A stretch of 64,000 bases of DNA from Rhodopseudomonas palustris (GCF_003031265.1 NZ_CP019966.1:4278001-4342000); one strand, 5' to 3'. Shown: positions 41,307 through 52,250, counted from the stretch's first letter. Numbers and translations are program-made. The notes: generated by a model not told the origin, from the letters alone.

Positions 41307-44300
41307 TTGGCTGAAGATACGCCCGGCGGGCACCTGGGCCGCACAGACGCGGTCCCAGACAGTCTTTTTCTGGGCCGCGGCGAACTGGCGTCGCTGATGC
41401 GCGCGTTCGATTGGGCATCGACCCCGATCGGGCCGCCGGAGAGCTGGCCGCAGGCGCTCAAGACCGCGGTTCGCATCATGCTGACCTCGCAACAGCCGAT
41501 CTGGATCGGCTGGGGCCCGGAGCTGACCTATCTCTACAACGATCCCTACAAGTCGATCATCGGCGGCAAGCACCCATGGGCGCTCGGCCGGCCGACCTCG
41601 GAAGTGTGGTCGGAGATCTGGGAGGACATCGCCCCCCTTCTCGCCAAGGCGACCAGCGGCCACGAGGGCACTTATGTGGAAGCCCAGCTCCTGATCATGG
41701 AGCGCAACGGCTTTCCCGAGGAGACTTACTACACCTTCTCGTACAGCCCGATTCCGACCGATGACGGCTCGCCGGGCGGCATCTTCTGCGCCAACACCGA
41801 CGATACCCAGCGGGTCATCACTGAACGGCAACTGTCGCTGCTGCGCGACCTTGCCGCCAGTGCAGCCCAATCCCGCAGCGTCGGCCAGGCATGTGAACGA
41901 AGCGCTGCGGCGCTTGCCACCAATCCCCAGGACCTACCGTTCGCGTTGATCTATCTGACCGACCTCGGCGGCGGTCACGCCGAACTGGCCGCTGCATCCG
42001 GAATCGATGCCGGCCACCCCGCGGTGAAGTCGACGCTGTCGCTCGCAGACGGTGACGAGCCATGGCCGGTCGCCGAAGCCTTCCGTCTCAACGCGCCGGT
42101 CGTGGTACCGGATCTCTATGGCCGGTTCGGGATCACGTTTCCGACCGGCGGCTGGCGCCAGCCGCCGACCCGGGCGGTGGTGCTACCGATCCCGGCAAGC
42201 GGCGACACCGGCCGGTGCGGCTTCCTGATCACGGGGCTCAATCCGTTCCGGCTGTACGACACCGCCTACCAGGACTTCCTCGCCCTGGTCGCCGGCCAAA
42301 TCTCCACAGCGATCACCAATGCCGACGCCTACCAGGAGGAACGCCGCCGGGCGGAGGCGCTGGCCGAGATCGATCGCGCCAAGACCGCGTTCTTCTCCAA
42401 CGTCAGCCATGAGTTCCGCACGCCGCTGACGCTGATGCTGAGCCCGCTGGAAGAAGCACTCGGCCGCGACGGCATTGCGGACGAACAGCGCTCGCTGCTC
42501 GGCATCGCCCACCGCAACGGTCTGCGCCTTCTGAAGCTGGTCAACACCCTGCTCGACTTCGCCCGGATCGAAGCCGGCCGCGTCACCGCGCACTTCACCC
42601 CGGTCGATCTGTCGTCGTTCACCGCCGAACTCGCTTCGAACTTCCGCTCCGCGCTGGACCGTGCCGGCCTGCGCTTCGTGATCGATGCGCCGCCGCTGCC
42701 ACAGCCGGTCTATGTCGACCGCGATATGTGGGAGAAGATCGTTCTCAACCTGCTGTCCAACGCGTTCAAGTTCACCTTCGAAGGTGAGATCGCGGTCCGG
42801 GTCCGCACCGATCCGGACCGCCGTCACGCCGTGATCGAAGTCAGCGACACCGGCACCGGCATCCCGCAGGCCGAGATCCCGCATCTGTTCGAGCGCTTTC
42901 GGCGGGTCGAAGGCGCGCGCGGCCGCTCGATCGAGGGCAGCGGTATCGGACTTGCGTTGGTGCAGGAGCTGATCAAGCTGCACAGCGGATCGATCGCCGT
43001 CGAGAGCGAGATCGGCCGCGGCTCGACCTTTCGCGTAACCCTGCCGTTCGGCTCCGCGCATCTCCCGGCCGAGCGGCCGCGACATGCCGCGCTCCAGGTC
43101 TCCACCAATGTCCGCGCCCAGGCCTATCTCGACGAGGCGATCGGCTGGCTCGATGACAGTGGCGATGCCGATCTGCCGCCAGCTTCCGGCGCTCAGGATC
43201 TCGGCGTCGTCACCGCGCCTGCCACAGGGCGACCTCACATTCTGCTGGCCGACGACAACCACGACATGCGCGACTACGTCGCCCGGTTGCTCGGCGATGC
43301 CTATGAGGTCGAAGCCGTTGCCGACGGCGCCGCAGCGCTCGAAGCCGCAAAGAAGCGCCGGCCGGATCTGGTGCTCAGCGACGTGATGATGCCGCGGCTC
43401 GACGGCATCGGACTTCTAAAAGCGCTGCGCGGTGATCCGGCGATGGCCGATTTACCGGTGATCTTCCTGTCCGCCCGGGCCGGCGAAGAAGCCAAGCTGG
43501 AAGGGCTGGAAGCCGGCGCCGACGATTATCTCAGCAAGCCGTTCAGCGCCCGCGAATTGCTCACACGCGTCCGCGCCAATCTCGACACCGCTGCGATCCG
43601 GCGGACGGCGCTGCGGACCGAATACGTGCTGCGCCAGGAAGCACAGGCTGCCCGGAAGCACGCCGAAGGCATTCTGGCCTCGATCAGCGACGGCTTCATC
43701 GCGCTCGATGAACAGTACCGGTTCACTTACGTCAACGCCGCCGCCGAACGGCTGATCAACAGCAAAGCCGGCGAGCTGATCGGCAAGGTGTATTGGGACG
43801 TCTATCCGATGATGCTCGGCACCGAGATCGAGCAGGCATATCGGCGGGCGATGACCGAACGCGTCGCATGCGAGTTCGAAAGCTATCATCCGCCGAGCAA
43901 GCGCTGGTTCGAATTGCGCGTGGCGCCGACCAACGGCAAGAGCATCTCGGTGTATTTCCGCGACATCACCGAGCAGAAGAAGGCCGAGGCGGCGCTGCGC
44001 GACATCAACGAGCAGCTCGAAGAGCAGGTGGCGCAGCGCACCGCCGAACTGCAGCAGAAGGAAGCCCGGCTCCGGACCATCTTCGCGGCGAGCTACACCT
44101 ATCAGGCATTGCTCGACGTCGACGGCGTGGTGATCGACGCCAACCGCACCGCACTCGCCGGCATCGCGGCCGAGCTCGAGGACGTGGTCGGCAAGCCGGT
44201 TTGGGCCACGCCATGGTTCGGCAGCACACCGGGGCTGCCTGAGATGATCCGCAGCGACATCGCCGCTGTCGCGGCCGGTGAGACGGTGCGGCGCGAACTT

Positions 44301-45554
44301 CACGTCAACCTGCCAGCCAGCGGCTGGCGCTGGTTCGATCTGCAGATGCGCCCGGTACAGGACACGCAGGGCAAGGTGATCGCGATCGTGCCCGAGGCGG
44401 TCGACATCACCGAACGCCGCAAAGCCGAAGAAGCATTCCGGCAGGCGCAAAAGATGGAAGCGATCGGCCAGCTCACCGGCGGCGTCGCCCACGACTTCAA
44501 CAACATGCTGACCGTGATCCGGTCGTCCGCCGATCTGTTACGCCGACGCGAGCTGCCGCCGGAGCGGATCCGCCGCTACGTCGATGCGATCTCCGATACG
44601 GCTGATCGCGCAGCGAAGCTGACCGGCCAGCTCCTCACCTTCGCGCGTCGCCATGCACAGAACCGCGAAGTGTTCGACGCGGCCGATCACATCGAGCACG
44701 TCTCCGACATGCTGAAGACAGCACTCGGCTCGCGTGCTGTGTTCAATCTCCACATCGCCGAGCGACCGCTGCCGGTCGAGGCTGATACCAATCAGTTCGA
44801 CGCCGCGCTGGTCAATCTGGTGGCTAATGCGCGCGACGCGATGGACGGTCATGGCACCCTCACCATCTCGGTCGCACGTTCGGCGCCGACATCCCAGGAA
44901 GCTGCCGCAGGCCGCGGCGTCTTCGTCGAGGTGTCGATCGCCGACACAGGCTGCGGCATTCCACGCGAGCAGATCGAACGGATCTTCGAGCCGTTCTTCA
45001 CCACCAAGGACATCGGCCGCGGCACCGGCCTCGGGCTGTCGCAGGTTTACGGCTTCGTCCAGCAGTCCGGCGGCAGCATCAATGTCGACAGCGCGATCGG
45101 CCGCGGCACCACGATCACGCTTCGGCTGCCGCTCAGCGACAAACCGATCCAGCGCCGCAACGGCAACGGCACTAACGCCGTTGACGGCCGGCAGCGCGGC
45201 TGCATCCTCGTGGTCGAGGACAACGCCGAGGTCGGCGAGTTCTCCACCCAGCTGCTTCACGATCTCGGCTATCAGACCGTCCTTGCCGCCTCCGGCGAAC
45301 AGGCGCTGGCGCTACTTGGCGACAACGCCAAACGTTTCGACCTGGTGCTGAGCGACGTTGCGATGCCGGGCATGGACGGCGTGACCCTGGGCCGGGAAAT
45401 CAAGAAGCGTTTGCCGGAGCTGCCCGTGGTGCTGAACTCCGGCTACGCCCACATGCTGGCCGACGAGGACCACGGCTTCGAACTGCTGCACAAGCCGTAC
45501 TCGGTCGAGGATCTGTCGAAAGTCTTACGCAAGGCGATGGCCGAGCGGACCTGA
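41307..45554 (+). CDS. double-core hybrid sensor histidine kinase
   Basis: The 1415-aa protein appears cytosolic, with no clear membrane segment. Domains in order: PAS-like (about 40-150), GAF-like (170-330), histidine kinase core 1 with His368 in [11 protein letters not shown] and a [13 protein letters not shown]ase box, receiver 1 with Asp692 in VLSDVMMP, two PAS domains (about 790-910 and 930-1040) with a coiled coil, kinase core 2 with His1062 in [11 protein letters not shown] and [12 protein letters not shown], and receiver 2 with Asp1350. All phospho-residues are present. No cognate output regulator is adjacent. Divergent from flgE. An internal relay is likely; the signal is unknown. 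Confidence 0.9.
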   Translation: MAEDTPGGHLGRTDAVPDSLFLGRGELASLMRAFDWASTPIGPPESWPQALKTAVRIMLTSQQPIWIGWGPELTYLYNDPYKSIIGGKHPWALGRPTSEVWSEIWEDIAPLLAKATSGHEGTYVEAQLLIMERNGFPEETYYTFSYSPIPTDDGSPGGIFCANTDDTQRVITERQLSLLRDLAASAAQSRSVGQACERSAAALATNPQDLPFALIYLTDLGGGHAELAAASGIDAGHPAVKSTLSLADGDEPWPVAEAFRLNAPVVVPDLYGRFGITFPTGGWRQPPTRAVVLPIPASGDTGRCGFLITGLNPFRLYDTAYQDFLALVAGQISTAITNADAYQEERRRAEALAEIDRAKTAFFSNVSHEFRTPLTLMLSPLEEALGRDGIADEQRSLLGIAHRNGLRLLKLVNTLLDFARIEAGRVTAHFTPVDLSSFTAELASNFRSALDRAGLRFVIDAPPLPQPVYVDRDMWEKIVLNLLSNAFKFTFEGEIAVRVRTDPDRRHAVIEVSDTGTGIPQAEIPHLFERFRRVEGARGRSIEGSGIGLALVQELIKLHSGSIAVESEIGRGSTFRVTLPFGSAHLPAERPRHAALQVSTNVRAQAYLDEAIGWLDDSGDADLPPASGAQDLGVVTAPATGRPHILLADDNHDMRDYVARLLGDAYEVEAVADGAAALEAAKKRRPDLVLSDVMMPRLDGIGLLKALRGDPAMADLPVIFLSARAGEEAKLEGLEAGADDYLSKPFSARELLTRVRANLDTAAIRRTALRTEYVLRQEAQAARKHAEGILASISDGFIALDEQYRFTYVNAAAERLINSKAGELIGKVYWDVYPMMLGTEIEQAYRRAMTERVACEFESYHPPSKRWFELRVAPTNGKSISVYFRDITEQKKAEAALRDINEQLEEQVAQRTAELQQKEARLRTIFAASYTYQALLDVDGVVIDANRTALAGIAAELEDVVGKPVWATPWFGSTPGLPEMIRSDIAAVAAGETVRRELHVNLPASGWRWFDLQMRPVQDTQGKVIAIVPEAVDITERRKAEEAFRQAQKMEAIGQLTGGVAHDFNNMLTVIRSSADLLRRRELPPERIRRYVDAISDTADRAAKLTGQLLTFARRHAQNREVFDAADHIEHVSDMLKTALGSRAVFNLHIAERPLPVEADTNQFDAALVNLVANARDAMDGHGTLTISVARSAPTSQEAAAGRGVFVEVSIADTGCGIPREQIERIFEPFFTTKDIGRGTGLGLSQVYGFVQQSGGSINVDSAIGRGTTITLRLPLSDKPIQRRNGNGTNAVDGRQRGCILVVEDNAEVGEFSTQLLHDLGYQTVLAASGEQALALLGDNAKRFDLVLSDVAMPGMDGVTLGREIKKRLPELPVVLNSGYAHMLADEDHGFELLHKPYSVEDLSKVLRKAMAERT

Positions 45555-45743
45555 GCGGCGTTCCGCCTCGCGGAACCGGCAAATGCACGGCAGATGCAAC
45601 GTTCGCGTCAATGTGATCGCCAGCCTGTCGGGCCTGCGCTATCGCATTGAGGCAGATCATTTCTCCGGACATTCAAGCGTGGCATCGAGGCCCTCATTCC
45701 GGCCCGAGCATGTTTGTCCGCGAGCGTTGCGAAGAGCGTACCC

Positions 45744-46016
45744 ATGACCGAGATCGAGATCGCCCAGCAGGTGCTGTCCTGCCTGCACCAGACCGAAACG
45801 GCGGAGCCGCATTCTGCAGTGTCGTCGCTGAAGGGATTGATCAGCTACATCCACGGCGCCGGTACCGTGCACTCCTGCGAGGTCGACGAGGCCCGCTCAT
45901 CGACCTTCATGGCGATCTGCGAATACGCCAAGGCCTTGCATCGCGGCCTGCCGGCCGACAACCTGCGTCCCGCCGCGATCGATGCCGCCGAAAAATGGCG
46001 GGCGCTGGCGGGCTGA
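45744..46016 (+). CDS. small hypothetical protein
   Basis: The 90-aa protein (MTEIEIAQQVLSCLHQTETA at the N-terminus, RPAAIDAAEKWRALAG at the end) appears globular and largely helical, with no signal peptide or membrane segment. I do not recognise the family. Codon use is GC-rich like the neighbours and the frame is clean, which supports a real gene. The ATG at 45744 is chosen; a TTG at 45714 would add ten residues. It stands 189 bp after the sensor kinase. Confidence 0.5.
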   Translation: MTEIEIAQQVLSCLHQTETAEPHSAVSSLKGLISYIHGAGTVHSCEVDEARSSTFMAICEYAKALHRGLPADNLRPAAIDAAEKWRALAG

Positions 46017-46052
46017 TCCGCCGGTCGAGTCTGCTGAGCTAAATCCCGCCAG

Positions 46053-47564
46053 CTACTTGCTGCACGCTTTGGGCGCCACGAAGCGATAGAAATACTCTTT
46101 GGTTTTGCCGTTGTGGGTGCGCAGCACCGGCACATCGATGCGCTTCTCATCCGACATCGCCCGGCCCGGATAGGCAGCGGCAAAATGCGCCGGCACCTGC
46201 GGCAGCGTATAGACCAGCACCGCGCCCTGATCCTCCAGCTTGCGCTGGTCGAACCAGCGGGTCGCCGGAATGAAGTGAATGGTGACCGAATCGCCCTCCG
46301 GCCCGGCCGCGATGCCGATGCCGTACACCGTCTGGCGATCTCCGAGGAAATAGCCGGGTCCGCAACTGTACTGACTGCGCCAGTCCTCGAGGATCAGGCG
46401 CGCCGCGTCGGCGGTCGGCTCCTGCAGCCCGCTGTGCGAGGCGGGGCCGAGATAGGCGATCATCACCGCCGCGCTCATCACCGTATAAAGTCCCGACAGC
46501 GTCCAACCGGTCTGCCGTTCGCAGGTGTCGCGCCGCGCCTCGTTCCAGCGCAGCAGCGGCGCCAGTGCCGGCACTGCAAGCAGCGAAAACGGCGCACCGT
46601 AGCGGGCGATGTACTCCAGCCCGAGCCCGATGATCATGCCGAGCAGAATCAGCACCATCGCCACATCGATGATGACGATGAACTTCAGTTCGTCGCTGGC
46701 TTCGGCAAACCGCGGCACCCGCACATTGATCATCCGGCGCGCGCTCGACACCGCGATGATCACCGCACCAGGCAGCAGCATCGGCAGATAGCCGGCAACC
46801 AGGAGGCCGATGCGGCGGGCGGTATCGCCAATCGACCCGAAGCCGGTGAAATGCCGCTCGCCGTAGGCGATGGTGCTGCCGTATTTCACCGCGGTGATCA
46901 CATGCGGCAGCAGCAGCAGCGTGGCGATCAGCATCGCCACATATAGGCCGGGACGCGTCAGGCAGCGGCGGAACGAGGGCAGCGCGACGACGCCGATCGC
47001 CATCGCCAGAAACAGCACCGCGGCGTTGTATTTGGTCAGCGCTGCGATCGCGGCCCAGACGCCGAGCAGGATCCAATCCAGCCAGCGATTGTCCTGACGC
47101 GCACGCAGGAAGTGATAGACCACCGCCGGCCACGAGGTGAGCTGCAGGATATCGGCATTCAGCGCCCAGGATAGCGGCGCGAACACAGCGTAGAACGACG
47201 TCCCGGCGAGCACGACGAGGTAGATCGCCATCGTCCGTTCGACCAGCAACCGTAGGATCGCGTACAGATACGCGAAGCCGATGGCCATCAGCACCTGATT
47301 GGCGGCGACGATAGCGGTGCCGGATGGCCCGAACAGGCGGTCGACCACGCCGCCGGCCCACACCATCATCGGCGGATGCACCGGGGTGATCAGCGGGAAG
47401 TGGCGCCCCCAGGCGACCAGTTCGCGGGTGTCGTAGAGCGGCGTCGGAAATACGATCGCCGCGAGGACCACCGGCAGGACGATCGCCGCCGCGAGAATGG
47501 CCAGCAGGCTACGGGAGCCCCCCGGCTGCGACACCACAGGTTGCATCAGGGCCGGCCGCCACAT
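46053..47564 (-). CDS. integral-membrane glycosyltransferase, GT39/ArnT-like
   Basis: The 503-aa protein has about ten to twelve predicted membrane helices. The first periplasmic loop contains acidic residues in PTPLYDTRELVAWGRHFPLI and HPPMMVWAGGVV, as in GT-C enzymes of the PMT/ArnT family, and a soluble C-terminal domain (last ~120 residues). Such enzymes use a polyprenyl-phosphate sugar to glycosylate lipid A, lipids or proteins on the periplasmic side. The substrate is unknown. An ATG six codons later (47546) could also be the start. Confidence 0.78.
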   Translation of the reverse strand: MWRPALMQPVVSQPGGSRSLLAILAAAIVLPVVLAAIVFPTPLYDTRELVAWGRHFPLITPVHPPMMVWAGGVVDRLFGPSGTAIVAANQVLMAIGFAYLYAILRLLVERTMAIYLVVLAGTSFYAVFAPLSWALNADILQLTSWPAVVYHFLRARQDNRWLDWILLGVWAAIAALTKYNAAVLFLAMAIGVVALPSFRRCLTRPGLYVAMLIATLLLLPHVITAVKYGSTIAYGERHFTGFGSIGDTARRIGLLVAGYLPMLLPGAVIIAVSSARRMINVRVPRFAEASDELKFIVIIDVAMVLILLGMIIGLGLEYIARYGAPFSLLAVPALAPLLRWNEARRDTCERQTGWTLSGLYTVMSAAVMIAYLGPASHSGLQEPTADAARLILEDWRSQYSCGPGYFLGDRQTVYGIGIAAGPEGDSVTIHFIPATRWFDQRKLEDQGAVLVYTLPQVPAHFAAAYPGRAMSDEKRIDVPVLRTHNGKTKEYFYRFVAPKACSK

Positions 47565-47701
47565 TTCTGAAAGTTAATGTGCTCGGGATATGCGGGGGCG
47601 GCGCTCCGATTGTCAACTCAAGCGGGCGACTTCCCCACGCCAGCCGCGGCATTTGAGACGCGGAAACAAGCCTTTCGCGGGATTGTCACAACCGTGGAGC
47701 G

Positions 47702-48199
47702 TCAGCTCGCATTCGGCGTCGCCGGGTGGAAGGTCAGCGCGTAGCCATCCATGCAGTAGCGCAGCCCGGTGGGCTTCGGCCCGTCATCGAACACGTGGCC
47801 GAGATGACCGCCGCAGCGGCGGCAATGCACTTCGGTGCGCGTCATGCCGAGCGTGGAGTCGCTGCGTTCGCCGACCGCATTCGGCAGCGGCTGCCAGAAG
47901 CTCGGCCAGCCAGTGCCGCTATCGAACTTGGTATCGGACGAGAACAACGGCAGATCACAGCCGGCGCAGGCGAAGGTGCCCTTGCGATGCTCCTTGAGCA
48001 ACGGGCTGGAGAACGGCCGCTCGGTGCCCTCCTCGCGCAGTATGTGGTACTGCATCGGCGTGAGCTGCTTGCGCCATTCCTCAGGCGTCTTCTCGATCTC
48101 GAACTTCTCGGCCGCGCGGGCGGCGTCCGGCCGCAGCCAGCGGAAACCGAACACGGCGGCAAGGGCGGCAGAAGCGAGCAGCATGCGGCGATCGATCAT
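47702..48199 (-). CDS. msrB: peptide-methionine (R)-S-oxide reductase MsrB, exported form
   Basis: MsrB reduces methionine-R-sulfoxide in proteins. The 165-aa protein has an N-terminal Tat-like signal ([18 protein letters not shown]) that would send it to the periplasm. Zinc ligands are Cys78, Cys81, Cys126 and Cys129 (CAGC and CRRC); the catalytic cysteine is Cys149 in [11 protein letters not shown]. The core motif [14 protein letters not shown] is intact. It probably repairs oxidised envelope proteins. It ends 136 bp before the FAD oxidoreductase coding region's 3' end on the same strand. Confidence 0.92.
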   Translation of the reverse strand: MIDRRMLLASAALAAVFGFRWLRPDAARAAEKFEIEKTPEEWRKQLTPMQYHILREEGTERPFSSPLLKEHRKGTFACAGCDLPLFSSDTKFDSGTGWPSFWQPLPNAVGERSDSTLGMTRTEVHCRRCGGHLGHVFDDGPKPTGLRYCMDGYALTFHPATPNAS

Positions 48200-48334
48200 G
48201 GTGATGTTCCCTGCGTGACGGGCGCGGGCGCCCCGGCGGCACTTCCGTCAGGTACGAAGCTGCCGCGCCTCAGGTTACACCGCCGGTATTCGAGCCCGCT
48301 CACATTGTCGCGAGAACGTCGACGCAGCCGGAAG

Positions 48335-49795
48335 CTATTCCGGCGAAGGCGGCGGCACCGGCCGGCGCGACGGCGCATTGGGAGGGGGCACATTTGCGGC
48401 CTCGGCAGCCCGCAGCAGCGCGACGCGGGCGCGACGCTCCTCCCGCTTCACCTCGGCACGCGCATCACGGACCCGGGTCCGGGCGGCGGCACGCTCGCGG
48501 TAACGGGCCAGCGCGCCTGCGGCGAGCGCGCCCTCCCGGGTGGCGAAATACACCCCTTGCCCGACGATGCGGCCGATGGTGCCCCCTGCCCACACCAGAT
48601 CGAACGGCGAAAACAGCTTCCAGCGCTCGTCGCTATGGGTCAGCCCCCAAGCGATCAGACGCCCGGCGATCGCGGTGGTGGCGAGCCCCTGCCGGCCGAA
48701 TCCGCTGGCGACCCACAGCCCCGGCCGCAATTCGCCGATTTGCGGCATGCCGTGCACCGTCATCCCGACCGCGGCGCCGAAGGTCTGAGCTATTTCGACC
48801 TGCCCGAGCTGGGGGAACAGCGTTGCGATCCGCCGCCGGATGATTCCGGCGAGCCGCTGCGGTGCAACATCGAAAGTGGTCTCGCCGCTCGCCCACAGTA
48901 ACCGGTCACCACCGACGATCCGGTAGTGATCGACCCCGTCCGTGTCGGCAATCGAGCCGGCGAACGCGATCGCCTCCGGTAATTTCTCGCCGAGCGGCGC
49001 CGTCAGCGCTGCGGTGCGCCAGACCGGCAGCAGGGTTTCGGCGACGCGGGGCGACGGCGCGCCGAGATGCACGCTGCCGGCGAGCACGATGTCGGAGGCG
49101 CGCAGCCGCGCATTCGGCGTCGAGATCCGCTTGCGGATGCCGGCGAAATCGATGCTGACCGCCGGCGTTTCCTCGAAGATCCGTGCCCCGGCCTGCCGCG
49201 CCAGCCGCTCCAGGCCGCGCAAGTAACGGCGGCCGTCGAGCTGAAATGCGGTCGGGTAGTGAATGCCGTGAAAATAGCGGTTGGTCCGCAACACATCGCG
49301 GACCTTGTCGATCGGCCAACCTTCGACTTCGGAGCCGAAATCGACGCCGAGCGTCTGCAGCCGCTCGACGAGACGGTCGCCGATATCGACACTGGAGACT
49401 TCCAGCGCGCTGTCCGACAGCGCGACGCCGGGCATCGTCTCCTCGGTGGCGCGAGCGCGGACGATCTCCATGCCCTCGCGGGTCAGCGCCCACAGCGCGC
49501 TGGCGTGATCCAGCCCGACCCGGGCAATCAGATCGCCGATCGGCACGCCGTAACCCGGCGTCACCGTGCCGAGATTGTGCCCTGACGCACCCCAGCCGAT
49601 CCGCCCGCTCTCCAGCACGGCGACGCTGAGCCCGGCCTGCGCGGCTTCCAGCGCGACCGATAGTCCGGCGAGGCCGGCGCCGATCACGCAGAGATCGACG
49701 TCGAGGTCGAAGGTGAGCCGCGCATGCGGTTCCGCATCGGCTTCGGCGGACAAGCCGGCCGGTCCATTCGTCGCACTTGTCGGGAGCGAATCCAT
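48335..49795 (-). CDS. FAD-dependent amine/amino-acid oxidase-like oxidoreductase
   Basis: The 486-aa DAO-family protein has an FAD-binding motif VDLCVIGAGLAGLSVALEAA (about residues 33-52), then GWGASGHNLGTVTPGYG, which resembles the histidine- or cysteine-flavinylation region of gamma-glutamylputrescine oxidoreductase-type enzymes. The C-terminal flavin contact is GFGRQGLATTAIAGRLIA. A charged Arg/Glu/Ala tail follows. It may oxidise an amine, an N-methyl amino acid or a related compound. No catabolic partners are nearby. Confidence 0.8.
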   Translation of the reverse strand: MDSLPTSATNGPAGLSAEADAEPHARLTFDLDVDLCVIGAGLAGLSVALEAAQAGLSVAVLESGRIGWGASGHNLGTVTPGYGVPIGDLIARVGLDHASALWALTREGMEIVRARATEETMPGVALSDSALEVSSVDIGDRLVERLQTLGVDFGSEVEGWPIDKVRDVLRTNRYFHGIHYPTAFQLDGRRYLRGLERLARQAGARIFEETPAVSIDFAGIRKRISTPNARLRASDIVLAGSVHLGAPSPRVAETLLPVWRTAALTAPLGEKLPEAIAFAGSIADTDGVDHYRIVGGDRLLWASGETTFDVAPQRLAGIIRRRIATLFPQLGQVEIAQTFGAAVGMTVHGMPQIGELRPGLWVASGFGRQGLATTAIAGRLIAWGLTHSDERWKLFSPFDLVWAGGTIGRIVGQGVYFATREGALAAGALARYRERAAARTRVRDARAEVKREERRARVALLRAAEAANVPPPNAPSRRPVPPPSPE

Positions 49796-49935
49796 GCCGT
49801 TTCCTAAAAGAGCGCATCCGCAAACGAGGCTATCTTGCGAGATACGCGTTCAATACGGACAGCACGGACGGTTGTCACCTTGTCCTGCCGGCCGGTCTCG
49901 ATTAATCCGCAAGCTCCGCCCTTTGGAAAGAACTC

Positions 49936-50466
49936 ATGCGCCGTCTGATCCTGCTGCGACACGCCAAAACCGAAAGGGACGCGCCGAGCGGCAAGGACCA
50001 TGATCGCCGCCTGGAAGATCGCGGCCGCAGCGACGCCGCCGAGATCGCCGCCTGGCTCGCCGCCGAGCATCTGGTCCCCGATCAGGTGCTGATCTCGACC
50101 GCGACCCGGACCCGGCAGACCTGGGACGTTCTATCCGAACTGTTTCCGGCGAACCGCGAACCGCAGGTCGAGTACCTGCCGGAAATGTACAGCGCGAGCT
50201 CTTCGCAGTTATTGCAGGCGATCCATGAGGTATCGGCCGGCATCAACCAGCTGATGCTGATCGGGCACAATCCGGGCCTGCACGAACTGGCGTTGGCGCT
50301 CACCTGCACGTGCAACGAGGCCGAGCGGCGCAAGCTCTCCGGCAGCATGCCGACTGCGGCGGTGGTGGTGATCGACTTCCCGATCGCCGACTGGGCGGAT
50401 GCCTCGTTCGGCACTGGCAAGCTGCAGCATTTCGTCAGCCCGAAAGTGTTGCGCGAAGCGAGCTGA
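49936..50466 (+). CDS. sixA: SixA-type histidine phosphatase
   Basis: The 176-aa histidine-phosphatase-superfamily protein has the RHG-like motif LILLRHAKTERD with catalytic His9 and a second active-site histidine, His111, in LIGHNPGLHEL. Length and single-domain form fit SixA-like phosphohistidine phosphatases, which dephosphorylate histidine phosphotransfer domains. The partner is not identified; the large hybrid kinase at 41.3 kb is one speculative candidate. The universal stress protein gene follows after 46 bp. Confidence 0.83.
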   Translation: MRRLILLRHAKTERDAPSGKDHDRRLEDRGRSDAAEIAAWLAAEHLVPDQVLISTATRTRQTWDVLSELFPANREPQVEYLPEMYSASSSQLLQAIHEVSAGINQLMLIGHNPGLHELALALTCTCNEAERRKLSGSMPTAAVVVIDFPIADWADASFGTGKLQHFVSPKVLREAS

Positions 50467-50512
50467 CGGAGGACCATGGCGTCGCCCTCGCCCTGATCAG
50501 GAGGCGCCGGAG

Positions 50513-50944
50513 ATGTTCAAGTCCATCCTCGTCCCGATCGACCTGGCCGATACCGCGCTGGCCCAGCCCGCGATCGCCACCGCGGCCAAGCTCGCCGACA
50601 GCTACGACGGCAAGGTGCGGCTGCTGCACGTGCTGGCGATCACTCCTGTGATGCTGGCCGAATATGTCCCGGCGGATTTCGACGATCAGCAGCGGCAGTC
50701 AGCCGAAGCCGCATTGGCCGAGATTGCCCGCACCTCAGGCATTCCGGCACAACGGCTGTCGAGCAGCGTGCGCCAGGGCGGCATCTACCACGAGATCCTC
50801 GAAGAGGTCGCGGCGGTCGGCGCAGATCTAATCGTGATGAGTTCGCACCGGCCGGCGATGCGCAGCTACTTCCTCGGCTCCAATGCCGGCCACGTCGTGC
50901 GCTACGCACCGTGCTCGGTGCTGGTGGTGCGGGACAGCACCTAG
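50513..50944 (+). CDS. universal stress protein (UspA family)
   Basis: The 143-aa Usp-fold protein begins MFKSILVPIDLADTALAQPA and ends with the nucleotide-binding pattern (MSSHRPAMRSYFLGSNAGHV then VLVVRD), close to the G-2x-G-9x-G(S/T) motif of ATP-binding Usp proteins. These proteins aid survival under stress. The start is fixed by AGGAGG at about 50499-50504. Probably co-transcribed with the SixA-like gene. Confidence 0.9.
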   Translation: MFKSILVPIDLADTALAQPAIATAAKLADSYDGKVRLLHVLAITPVMLAEYVPADFDDQQRQSAEAALAEIARTSGIPAQRLSSSVRQGGIYHEILEEVAAVGADLIVMSSHRPAMRSYFLGSNAGHVVRYAPCSVLVVRDST

Positions 50945-50965
50945 CCCCGAGCGACACGGACCGCT

Positions 50966-51595
50966 TTAGGGCAGCAGATCCTTCGGCACATCGTCGAAGG
51001 TGTAGCGGCGTGGGCGGTTGCGGCGGATGAAACCGCCGATCTGCCAGCCGAACAGCAGCGCAAAGCCGGCCAGGAACAACGCGCCAGACCATGACCCCAC
51101 CGCCACCGCGCGCGCCAGCAGTCCGGTCAGGGCGGCGGCAACCAGCGCGATCAGCACCAAAGCACCGGTATGGACTGCCGGCGGCAGCCCCCCGATCAGT
51201 TCGGCGCGCCTGCCGGCATCGCGCATCCGCCGGTGCAGCTCGATCATGAACGCGCGATAGGCCTGATCCTGCGGCGCCATCAGCGCCACCGTTTGCCAAG
51301 TGGTCGACACGATCCGCAGCCGACCGCCGGAGACGTCCTGGAGATCGGCCCGGTAGCGGCGCGACTGCATCGACACCGGCCGATAGCTCAACCGAACCTT
51401 CGCGATCGTCGCGTAGGGCCACAGCCCGGCTTTCGGGCCGATCCGCCAGATCAGCCCGTCGTCGCCGAGTTCGAACTGCTGGGCAGCACCGATCAGCGAG
51501 GCCTTGTAGGCGTAAGCCGTGCCTGAATCGCCGTCCTCGTCTCGGTTGGATCGTGGCGTCACCCGAAAACCCCTGTTGCCGGTCCCGCCGTCCAT
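50966..51595 (-). CDS. hypothetical membrane protein
   Basis: The 209-aa protein has a soluble N-terminal part (about residues 1-135) that reads like a PH-type beta domain (GLWPYATIAKVRLSYRP, GGRLRIVSTTWQTV). Two hydrophobic helices follow (VHTGALVLIALVAAALTGLL and SGALFLAGFALLFGWQIGGF), then a basic tail (IRRNRPRRYTFDDVPKDLLP). The role is not known. ATG 51595 is chosen; an ATG eight codons earlier is possible. It converges on the universal stress gene. Confidence 0.6.
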   Translation of the reverse strand: MDGGTGNRGFRVTPRSNRDEDGDSGTAYAYKASLIGAAQQFELGDDGLIWRIGPKAGLWPYATIAKVRLSYRPVSMQSRRYRADLQDVSGGRLRIVSTTWQTVALMAPQDQAYRAFMIELHRRMRDAGRRAELIGGLPPAVHTGALVLIALVAAALTGLLARAVAVGSWSGALFLAGFALLFGWQIGGFIRRNRPRRYTFDDVPKDLLP

Positions 51596-51711
51596 GCCGG
51601 AGCCGGCGCGGCGATGCAATGCGGCGTTCAGCCCACCGGGTGTCGCCCGTACCGGATAACTTGTCGGCAGGGCCTCGGTTTTCTACAATTCGGTGACACA
51701 CGGACCGGATC

Positions 51712-52149
51712 ATGCCGAACACCGAAGCGCACTACCCTCGCCACCTAATCCTGGGTGGCGCCCTGATGTCCGGCCTGTTGATGGCGCTGGCGCTGCATAT
51801 GCTCGGCCAGAGCGTCGGCCTCGACCTCGGCGGGCTGTGGCGCAACGACTCCGGCAGCTTCATGCCGGCGAGCGCCGCGTTGGCGTGGTGGCTGGTCGCG
51901 ACCGGAGGCTTCGCCGGCGGTTACTTCACGGCGCGGCTGATGAATCATGCGGTCGCCGGACAGATCCCGCCGAAGCTGCGCCAGTTTCTGATCGTGGTGC
52001 TGGTGCTGGTGCTGGCCGCCGCCGGCCAAGCCGCTTCGGCGCCGTCCGCGGTGCCCACCGCCGCCGGCGTGCTTGCCGGGCTGGCGACCCTGTTGCTGGG
52101 CGCCGCGATGGCATTCTGCGGCGCTTATTTCGCTTTACGCAAAGTCTGA
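51712..52149 (+). CDS. hypothetical four-helix membrane protein
   Basis: The 145-aa protein has about four hydrophobic helices (LILGGALMSGLLMALALHML, ALAWWLVATGGFAGGYFTA, FLIVVLVLVLAAAGQAA, GLATLLLGAAMAFCGAYFA) and short loops, with a basic RHLILGG N-terminus and a final FALRKV. I do not recognise the family. The frame is clean and followed by a palindromic hairpin at 52182-52215. Confidence 0.6.
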   Translation: MPNTEAHYPRHLILGGALMSGLLMALALHMLGQSVGLDLGGLWRNDSGSFMPASAALAWWLVATGGFAGGYFTARLMNHAVAGQIPPKLRQFLIVVLVLVLAAAGQAASAPSAVPTAAGVLAGLATLLLGAAMAFCGAYFALRKV

Positions 52150-52181
52150 ACGCGACCGCGTCAGGACTGCTGTTGAAAACA

Positions 52182-52215
52182 CCAAAGGCCACGCGGATAT
52201 CCGCGCGGCCTTTGG
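52182..52215. terminator. hairpin between convergent genes
   Basis: A 9-bp stem (CCAAAGGCC, 52182-52190, with 52207-52215) is continued by a self-complementary 14-mer centred on GATATC, with one mismatch. It lies between the convergent membrane-protein and DUF892 genes and could stop transcription both ways, though a U-tract is poor on both sides. Confidence 0.6.
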
Positions 52216-52250
52216 CCTCATCGTCACGTCATATCAATGTCGCAACCGGC

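Noticed and set aside
45560..45576. Small hairpin (GTTCCGC / GCGGAAC) just after the sensor kinase as a terminator
   Set aside because: The stem is only 7 bp and no U-tract follows; too weak to list.
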